Shown here: in pieces, positions 45,376-54,400 of the stretch | How positions within the stretch are numbered: position 1 is the stretch's first letter | Layout: every line of letters starts with the position of its first letter | From: a virus | IMG/VR virus record: IMGVR_UViG_3300042987_000557 | Location: 1 to 64,000 of that record | DNA length: 64,000 bases | Direction: 5' to 3' (one strand) | Notes under the pieces: model-generated | Database searches by the model: none | What the model saw: only the letters and a program-made list of their open reading frames with translations | What the model was told of the DNA's origin: nothing | Made by a program: the position numbers and the translations under genes

Positions 45376-48201
45376 ATGACCATCAAAGCATTGCTTACCG
45401 CACTGCTACCCACAACAGGGTACTACTGCGTGGTAGGCTTAAAACCCGAAACAATTGCAATACAAAAGTTTGTAACAACAATCGAAGAAGTTGAGCAGGA
45501 AGCTGCTGATTTAGTTAGCAACGAATACAACGCTTATTTTGGTTGTGCTAAGTACACAACCGACAAGAACCGTAAAGCGAATAACGTTGAGTCGGCACAA
45601 TCATTTTGGCTTGATATCGACTGCTACGCTGATAAGCCTTATGCAGATCAGCACGAAGGCATAGAAGCACTCAAAGAGTTTTGCCACACATTGAAGTTAC
45701 CAAGGCCGACTATCGTAGATTCAGGGCGTGGGCTCCATGTTTACTGGCAATTGCAAGATCCTATAACGCCTGATCAGTGGCGTCACACTGCTACAAAACT
45801 TAAAAAGCTTTGCCACGAACACAATCTAAAAGCAGACCCATCTCGCACTGCTGACATCGCATCTATCTTACGATTGCCAGATACCAAGAACTTTAAGACA
45901 GACCCAGCGCTTGACGTAAAACTCATAACAACTGGCAAGCCCATAGCCTACGATGACTTTAACAACCTACTCGGCGTAGACATCCAATCGCCTACGCCGA
46001 CACCGACCTACGACACAGGCGGGTTGAATGAGTTGACTAAGTCATTGATGGGTAATAAGCAGAATAAGTTTTCATTGATACTAGAGAAGTGCGATAAAGG
46101 GGAAGGGTGCGCTCACATTAAGCATGCGGTTGATCATCAGGATCAGATCGAAGAACCGCTGTGGAGGGCCGTCTTGTCAGTTGCGACACGTTGCATAGAC
46201 GGCGCGACAGCTATCCATGATATCTCCCGCAAGCACCCGGATTACGACGCTCATAAAACTGAAGAGAAGGCTGCACTTACTAAAGGCCCGTTTTTTTGCA
46301 GTACCTTTGAAGAGATAGATGCCACTCGATGCCAGAACTGCCCGAACAAAGGGAAGATCAGCAGTCCCATTGTTCTCGGTCAAGTAGTCGTGGAAGCCGA
46401 TGAAGGCAAGGTGCTTGGGTTCATCGAGAACAAACCAGATACCATATCTGAGTACACCATACCCCCGCTACCGTTCCCATACTTTGCAGGTAAAAAAGGC
46501 GGGATCTACCGCAAATCGTCAGATGACGATGAAGATCCTTCGCTTGTATATGAGCACTATCTGTATGTCGTGAAGCGGCTGCGAGATCCTAAGAGAGGCG
46601 AAGTGATATGGCTTCGACTACATACCCCCAAAGATGGTGTTAGAGAGTTCGCGCTGCCCGCTGACGAACTTCTGGTTATAGAAAAACTTAGAGCGAGGTT
46701 AGCGTGGTTCGGTGTTGTCGGCTTGAAAAAGCAGATGGACAGCATCATGCAATACATCGTGTATTTCGTTAAGGAATTGCAATGCTCAACGGAGGCAGAA
46801 CTTATGAGAAATCAGTTTGGTTGGACCGAGAACAATAAGTCGTTCATCATAGGCGACACAGAAGTACGAGCGGACGGGGACAAGTATTCACCACCATCGA
46901 GTTATACCAAGCAGTACTGCCATGCGTTTGAACCTGTGGGTACGCTAGAGAATTGGAAGCAAGTCATCAGCGTCTATGAGCGCCAAGGGTTTGAGCCCCA
47001 CTCCTTCGGTTTTTTCACTGCTTTCGGCGCACCGTTGATGAAGTTCCTGAACCAACCGGGGGCTATCATCAACATGGTCAACAGTGCATCCGGCACTGGC
47101 AAAACAACATCGTTGAAGTGCATGCACAGCGTGTACGGGCACCCTGAAGAGATGATGCTTGTTGAGCGTGATACAGCAAACACACGGCATCACCGCCTTG
47201 GCGTTATGAATAATCTTGGCCTCGGTTGCGACGAGATTACCAAGATGACCAACAATGACTTCTCTGATTTTGCTTACAGCGTATCGCAAGGTCGGGGCCG
47301 TGGTCGCATGCAGATGAACGATAACGCCGAGCGGTTTAACTTCGCTAAGTGGGCAACCATCCTGCTATGCAGCTCTAACGCATCAGTGGTAGACAAGCTA
47401 AAGAGTATGACAAGCTCCGATGCTGAGCTTATGCGGGTCTTGGAATTTTCAGTACCTGAGTCCAAGCTACTGCAAAAAGAAGAAGCCGACGAAATCTACA
47501 GCAAGCTGTACACGAACTATGGACACGCCGGAAAGGTCTACATCCGAGATCTGGTTGCCAACATAGAAGAGCGTGTGGGCGAGGTCAAAGAACTTCAAAA
47601 ATTCATTGATAAGAAAGCAAAATTTACCAACCGCGAACGGTTCTGGTCGGCAGTTATTGCATGCAACATCGCAGGTGCCCAGTTTGCTAAGCGGTTAGGA
47701 CTGCACAACATCGACGTGGGTCGTGTGTTGCGTTGGGTTATCGGTGAGATGTCTCAGATGCGCGAGGACATAAAACCTCCTGCAACCGACCACGCTGGTG
47801 TCATCGCAGACTTCTGGAACCACTACGCTCGGCATACGCTAGTCATCAATGGTCAAGCAGACCGACGCACAAACGTCGAGTCATTACCGATACGCGAGCC
47901 GTTTGGTGAGCTGATAGTACGCATGGAACCGGACACGCAGAAGCTTTTTATCGACTGCAAGTTCTTCCGTAAGTTCTGTCAGGATGCACGTATCACGATG
48001 AAGGATGTTATCAACGATCTTACTGCCGACGGCATATGCCAAGGCATCGTGCAAAAGCGTATGCACAAAGGCACAAAACTTAGCAGTGTGCCGCCTGTCA
48101 TGGCTTATGTGTTTGATTGCAGCAAGGGTGGGTTCATCGACACTGAGCAGTACTACGATCCCGGCATGGACTTAGAGGAAGCCAAGCAGGATGCGGATTG
48201 A
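45376..48201 (+). CDS. Primase-helicase (prim-pol-like N-terminus, DUF927-type helicase)
   Basis: 941 residues. The N-terminal ~200 hold WLDIDCY (~78-84), SGRGLHVYWQLQDP and ADPSRTADIASILRLPDTKN, matching archaeo-eukaryotic primase-like (prim-pol) motifs. The middle has a small Cys cluster (CSTFEEIDATRCQNCPN). The helicase half is DUF927-like with Walker A SASGTGKTT (~571-579), then LGCDEITKM and WATILLCSSNAS. It should prime and unwind DNA for the family A polymerase. Confidence 0.85.
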   Translation: MTIKALLTALLPTTGYYCVVGLKPETIAIQKFVTTIEEVEQEAADLVSNEYNAYFGCAKYTTDKNRKANNVESAQSFWLDIDCYADKPYADQHEGIEALKEFCHTLKLPRPTIVDSGRGLHVYWQLQDPITPDQWRHTATKLKKLCHEHNLKADPSRTADIASILRLPDTKNFKTDPALDVKLITTGKPIAYDDFNNLLGVDIQSPTPTPTYDTGGLNELTKSLMGNKQNKFSLILEKCDKGEGCAHIKHAVDHQDQIEEPLWRAVLSVATRCIDGATAIHDISRKHPDYDAHKTEEKAALTKGPFFCSTFEEIDATRCQNCPNKGKISSPIVLGQVVVEADEGKVLGFIENKPDTISEYTIPPLPFPYFAGKKGGIYRKSSDDDEDPSLVYEHYLYVVKRLRDPKRGEVIWLRLHTPKDGVREFALPADELLVIEKLRARLAWFGVVGLKKQMDSIMQYIVYFVKELQCSTEAELMRNQFGWTENNKSFIIGDTEVRADGDKYSPPSSYTKQYCHAFEPVGTLENWKQVISVYERQGFEPHSFGFFTAFGAPLMKFLNQPGAIINMVNSASGTGKTTSLKCMHSVYGHPEEMMLVERDTANTRHHRLGVMNNLGLGCDEITKMTNNDFSDFAYSVSQGRGRGRMQMNDNAERFNFAKWATILLCSSNASVVDKLKSMTSSDAELMRVLEFSVPESKLLQKEEADEIYSKLYTNYGHAGKVYIRDLVANIEERVGEVKELQKFIDKKAKFTNRERFWSAVIACNIAGAQFAKRLGLHNIDVGRVLRWVIGEMSQMREDIKPPATDHAGVIADFWNHYARHTLVINGQADRRTNVESLPIREPFGELIVRMEPDTQKLFIDCKFFRKFCQDARITMKDVINDLTADGICQGIVQKRMHKGTKLSSVPPVMAYVFDCSKGGFIDTEQYYDPGMDLEEAKQDAD

Positions 48202-48388
48202 TGGGATCGACTACAACATAGACTTCACCAAGTTCAGAGTAGGCAGTTCGTTTTTTGTGCCGTGCATTCACCCAAAGATAGCCAAGGACGACGTGAAAAA
48301 ACGAGCTAAACGGCTTGGGTTTGAGGTTAAATCGAAGTCTGTGATTGAAAATGGGTTCAGGGGCTTGCGTGTTTGGCGAATAGCGTAG
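48191..48388 (+). CDS. Small protein after the primase-helicase (65 aa)
   Basis: MRIDGIDYNIDFTKFRVGSS followed by FFVPCIHPKIAKDDVKKRAK and RGLRVWRIA. It overlaps the primase end by 11 nt. Small proteins with this 'GSSFFVP......K..A...G' layout are common at phage operon ends. Function unknown. Confidence 0.7.
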   Translation: MRIDGIDYNIDFTKFRVGSSFFVPCIHPKIAKDDVKKRAKRLGFEVKSKSVIENGFRGLRVWRIA

Positions 48389-48442
48389 TATGATTCGCTC
48401 AGTTTGATGGTGTTCTCCTCCTGTTGATTCATGACGACTTTA

Positions 48443-48468
48443 CCCCCGCCTGTGTGCGGGGGTTTTTT
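48443..48468 (+). terminator. Terminator of the rightward replication operon
   Basis: CCCCCGC, 6-nt loop, GCGGGGG (48443-48449/48456-48462), then six T. It stops rightward transcription at the junction with the convergent 2851-aa gene, whose stop codon overlaps its T run. Confidence 0.9.
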
Positions 48469-51400
48469 ATTTCAGGGGGACAAATCGATATTCTGGTTCT
48501 TTAGATTTTGGTTGCCCGTACTCAAGCATAGGAGCTAAGCGTTCACGCAACCGTTTATCAATCCTTGCTCCGTAGGCTTCAGCTTCAGCGATTTGCTCTG
48601 CTCTTACCTCAAACGATGTCATAAGTTTTTCTGAGAAGTCCCCATCCTCTGGCAACATGTCAGGGTACTTTTCGTAAAACTGGAGTGCTCTGTCTAGGGC
48701 CGCATCAAAACCCTTATCGTTATTACGCTCAAGCCACAAACGATTAAGAAGCCCAGTCTCTTTGGCAAGGACTTTTTGTTCATACTCTTTAGCTTGAATA
48801 ACAGACTTTTGTTTTAGAGCTAGCTCTTCAGGCTGCAAACCTACGGCTTGCATAACTAGCATCCACTCGGAAAACTTCTCCGCTGCCAGTTGCTCTTCAC
48901 CGGATCTGGTGGTGGCACCCTCAGTACCATAGCGGTATGCTTGCAAAGGTTTAGCAAACAAAGCAGGCAGTATCTTTTCCCAAGCTCGGCTGTACTGACC
49001 TTCACCAAACAACTTAGCAGCCTCGGCCCAGTTCATAGCAAGACCCACCACAGGACCAGCATTTGCTATAACGTCTTGGATTAGCCCTTCGACAACATCA
49101 GGGGAGTAGCGTCCATCTCGATAGAACATGCTTAATGGGTCAAGGCTGACACGTTCAGATAGTGAACCACCAATGAGTTGGCTTACTGGCCCACGAGCAA
49201 ACGACATGCCACCTAACCGTTCATCAGCCCAGTTGCGGAACCAGTTCAAATAGCTAAGCTCTTCATCCTCTTTATCGTCATCAGAAGCCAACATCAAAAA
49301 CATAGCGGGCAGCAGAATCCAGAAAAACGGCATCGCTTCCACACCACCAAATAAGAACGTAACGCCTAAGATACCTAAAAGCTCTTTCCCAGATTGTTTA
49401 GCTATATCGCGTCTGAACTGCTTGATGTCCTTCATCCTCTGATCTATCTCGGCTTGAGGGATTTTTTCTTGAACTAACCTATCCCGTATATCGTCTAATT
49501 CTTTTTTATCGAACAGAGGGCTGACCGAAAGCTGCAATGCACGCAGGTAGTTATACGTTGCCATAAAAGCGTACTGTTTGAACTTTAAGAGCACGCTCAG
49601 TGGAACATTAGAAAACAACCGAGACTTCATCTGTCGGCTAAAGTCACCAAGCGTTAGTCCAGCAATTTGTTTAGCCTCTTGGATAGCTTCTTCAAATGCT
49701 TCATCAGGAGTGTAAGTTACTGGATTTCCATTGGCATCACGCTCTATAGCGCCAAGGGTATCCCGCTTAGGAGAGTTAAGAAGACGATTATACTCAAGCT
49801 CAAAAGCCGACATCAGTGCAACTTCACGGTTAGCACGTTCGGACTGATGGAAGAGACCACCTAAAATTTTCTTAAGGATGTTGTACCGCGTGGTGTATAG
49901 CTCAGACGGTCTTTCGGTCAAATCAAAAATATCGTTTGTCAGGCTTACGTTGATCTGACCTTCCGCAATAAACCGGTCAGCAGCACGCTGCAACAGAGGA
50001 GAAAGCTTGCCCCCTTCAACAATTGAGGGGAACTGCATTTGGAACATCAAACCTTTTGCAGCAGGCTTGAGCATACGCCCAGGTGCTGTTTGCCAGTACC
50101 TTCCCATGTTTTTAAGCATGACTTCACTGGCTTCGGTGTAGCCATACTTACCACCGAGTTTAGAGCCAGTAAACACAGCAAAACCTAGTGTGTTTAACAG
50201 AGCAGTAAAAGGCGAAGACAGCATCGAGAAGAATACAAACGTACCCGCAGTTCCAGCAGCTTTTGCTAGGAACGACTTATCCTCTGCGCTTAGAACCGTC
50301 TTAGTGCGTGCCTCTAATTCTTTAATAAAATCGTCGTATACAGCGGCTGTATCAGACTTAAACGCACCTGCAACATACTCACGAGCCCTGTTGATGTTGT
50401 TGATAAAAGTTTCACCGTACTTAAACCGAGCCATCTGATACGCACTGTGTACAGCCACGTCGGTGAAGACCCGCAGCATATCGCCGCTTGCACCCTGAAC
50501 AGCATTACGATTGATGAACATCTTCCGCATGCTTTGCTGCGGCAGCATGATGTAAATCAGTTGATTCAAACTATCCTGCAATTCTTTACGAACTTCCTGA
50601 GCAGTCTTAGTTGACGTAGCACCGGTAGGAGGCACAATAGAGTCGATAAGGTCTTGTACATCTTGCAGTATTTGCGTAGATGCTAAATTTTTAGAATAAA
50701 GCTCTGATATACCTGCGCCATGACGAACAGTTTCGGCCAAAGCTCTTTGTTGCGCGTTGCCCTTTTTCAACTCATCGATACGCGCCAACCGTGAAAGCTC
50801 CCGAGTAACTTCGCTTTCAAACTCATAGAACTCTTTGAAATTACCTTTACCGACTTGAAACCAATATTCACCAAAGCGGCGTAATGGGAAATACGGGTAT
50901 ATCAGTTTATCGGGGCCAAACTGCTCATTAATTTTACGAAGAGCAGCCTGACGTTCGGCTTTGGGGAGATGTATAACCCGCTTCTTCATCTCGCGGATCA
51001 TTTCTTTCAAATTATTATGAAAATAGTCCCTGACCCTGCGGTATATATCTTGGAACTCTGGGTCAAGGCTAGCCCACGCAGCATCAAGTTTAGCTAGCCC
51101 TGTTGGGCCTTTGTCTGGATCTTTGCCGTTGATGGTGGCATCCAACATAATTTTGCCAGTCAACGTAGACTGCTCTGGCTTTTTGTTCTGCGCGTCAAGC
51201 CAGTCCTTCGCAATTATCTGAGCTTCACCGAGTTTGCTCAAACGGAAAGAAGTCATATTGTCTACGATGTTAATCGCAGCTAGCAATTGAGGGAATTTAT
51301 AACGTGTGACATCTGCAAGCTGGCGCAGCGTTGCAGAGAACAAAAACGCCCTACGTAGTTTATTGTTTGCAGAGTTCCAAAGCGAAGGTACTAGATTACC

Positions 51401-54400
51401 AACTCCTTTGCCCCAAGGCATGCGCGTCTTTAACGCATTGTTTAGCGTACCAACCAACGTGTTCTTTACGTCTTCAGCAGTTCTCCAAGGCGACTTACCA
51501 CTGATAGGACCGCGAGCAGCACGAGGTCTTTTCTTACCCGCCACTATCGGTGGTTGACCGCCGGGAGGTGTTGGGGGTGGCTGGTTAAACGGCACACCTG
51601 TAGTTGGCGATACGCCCGGAGGCGAAGGCTTGGGGAACTGCGGTTGTTGCGGTTGTTGCGGTTGTTGTCCTGATGGCGGTCCAGCTAATGCTAAAGACTC
51701 GCCTTTAATACGTGCTACATTTTTTAGTTCTTTAATATCAGCGTTAAACAACTCATCAGAAACCTGCAAAATTTCAGAAAGCGCTGTATCAGCAGTATCA
51801 GGCAAATTTAGCAATTTGCGTATAGCAACTACAAACGCACCCCATAGAGACCTTTTCGTATTTTTATACGGTATGCTGTCTAAATACTTTTGCATTTCGG
51901 GCCATGTTAACGCCCAAGATATTATTTCATCGGGATCATCAAACGCATTGTTCCCGTTTTTTATAGCTTCTTGTTCTATCTCAGTTAACTGATCGAACGG
52001 TACTGTCTTTTTTCTGTTGTTTATGTGGGTTATTATCGCCCCATATACATCATAAAGAGCTTTTACTGACCTATGCAAATCTGTATTTTGCAGATCAACG
52101 TTATTGATTGATTTTAGTCGGCCTAATCTAATAGTGGACATCATAGCGGCATGAATGAGTTCATGCAGGGCTACATAAAAAGCCACACCAGATCTGCCTG
52201 TTACATCAGAGCCATTTATATATACGTTAGTAGTACCTTTGTTTACACCACCAAACATGGTGTGTGTATAACCTCTACCTGAATAAGCAAACCCTGGCGG
52301 AACCATATCCCCGAGATGCACAATTTTAAAACCAAAAGTTACACCAGCTCTTTGCATTTGGCGTAGCTTGCGTGTAGCTGCTCTGGCTATCATCCTATAA
52401 GCAGCGTTAGGTCCGTTATTGGTTAACCAGTCCCCGACTTGAATTAGCGTTTTGTTCTCAAGATTACTTTCTATAAGCGCCGCTTCAGCAGGATCAGGTT
52501 CATACTTAGACGATGCGGCTTGTGCGGCTTGTGCGGCTTGTGCGGACTTTACTCCTACAGCAGACTTAACCGGAGTTCCCCTACCGAGAGCATAAATATC
52601 ACTAGGGTAAGAAAATAGTTTTTCTGGGTCTACCGTATATGCCTCAGAAGCCATAGGCCCGACATCCACAACCTGCCTAGCCACAAGAACTTCACCCGGA
52701 CCAAGAAATCTAGCGCGACGATCAAACTCTACTTTGTCGAATGTGCGCGAGCCGTTGCTATTTACAGTTACGGGGAACTCAATTAATTTATCTGCTTTGA
52801 CGTAGATCGGAACAATTGATCCAGGTATACCGTGAAATTCATCAGGCATACCGTAGGTAGCAGAAACATTTGGGCTATCTGATGCAAATACGTTATACCC
52901 TTCTCGGGGTTCGGCATTAAGTGCGCCTTCTGCATTGCCACGAATTCCCCGATATAAAACTAACGGGTTACCGTCCTTGTCAACTATTTTGCTATCACCA
53001 AACCATTGTCTAAGCGTTTCTGGGGATTCAACCGCAGTAATAGGAGCAAAATCTGATTCGTTAGCATCGTTAGCACCGCTAACAATTGACTGATAACTTT
53101 CTAAATTTTTAGCTAGTAGGTGCTCACTCTTATAAGAACCGTCGGCTTTGGCTAGGCTATCTAAAGCGCGTATAAGTGGAGCGTTAGAAGGCAGCGCAAA
53201 CAACTCCTTAGCTTTTTCTACAAGTTCGCTAAGCCATTGCTTGATCCGAGCTATTACAGAGAATGTGCCACCGTATCTGCCCTTTACGATTTCGGTAGCA
53301 TTAACCGCCCAAAACTCAGAGGGGTTTATGTACTGGTACATTTGATACGGTATTTGCCCCTTGCTGACCATCTCCATAGCTTGTTTTAAGGCTTGGGCAT
53401 CTCCCCCGCCCATCTCATGCTTATGGATCAATGCTAAATATCTGCGTTCAGCATCAGGGATATTGCGTTTTAACCTATCAACCAATGACGTTAGCCACAT
53501 CTTTCTTATTGCGGATTGAGCTTCTTCTGGCATCAACCGCTCAAGATGGTGCAATATTTCGTGAATAATAGTCGTGTCTTTTACACTACCGACAAACAAA
53601 CGCACGATTCGTGGTAGCGGTAAATAGACTCCAGCCGCGCCAGCAAACGGGCCTTCTTTTTTAGCCTGCTGTATGGATATAGCAAGATCGTTTATTAGGC
53701 TTGGGTTTTGGCTTATAAACCATTCAGCAAGTTCTACGCCTACTCGTGGCAGTTCTCCAAGACGTAAAGCACGCAGCATACGTTCACGGAAGTTGTACTG
53801 CCCACGTACAAGATCAGTAGCCTCTTTGTCTTGTTTGGTTTCTTCGTATATGCGATTTACTTCTTCAGCATATTGCTCAGCGGTAATCTTACCGGCCTTT
53901 AACTGTTTATAATATTTTGCTACGGCTCTACGCAACGAAGGGTTAGTAACGAGCACGTTACCTATATACTCACCTTGGGAGTTATATGCCCCACCAACAT
54001 TATCGATGTAGGCTCGTTTCTTAGACGTACCTGATTGAAACTCATCGCCGCCGAGCAATATCTCTACGATATCTAGCAAACCTTCTTCACGCTGTGCTTC
54101 GATTTTTTCGCGCAAATCAAGTTGTGCGTTTTTAAGATCTTTTTCTAAAGCATCAAGTTTATTCTCTAGCGCCTCAATGCTGCCATCTTCAGTTGCCGCA
54201 GCTAATTCAGCTTCGGTTTCAGCTATGCTTTCTTTTATAGCAGCTACACGGTCTTGAAGGTCTTTCGTTGTAACCTCTTCAACCTTTATAGGCTCTTTAG
54301 GGGTTAGCCTAAGTTCTTCATCATAAAGCTGGTTAATGCGTTCCGTTAAGGCATCGTATTTTCTACGGGCAGGTGAACGCACAGCAGGGGGTTTACCTGT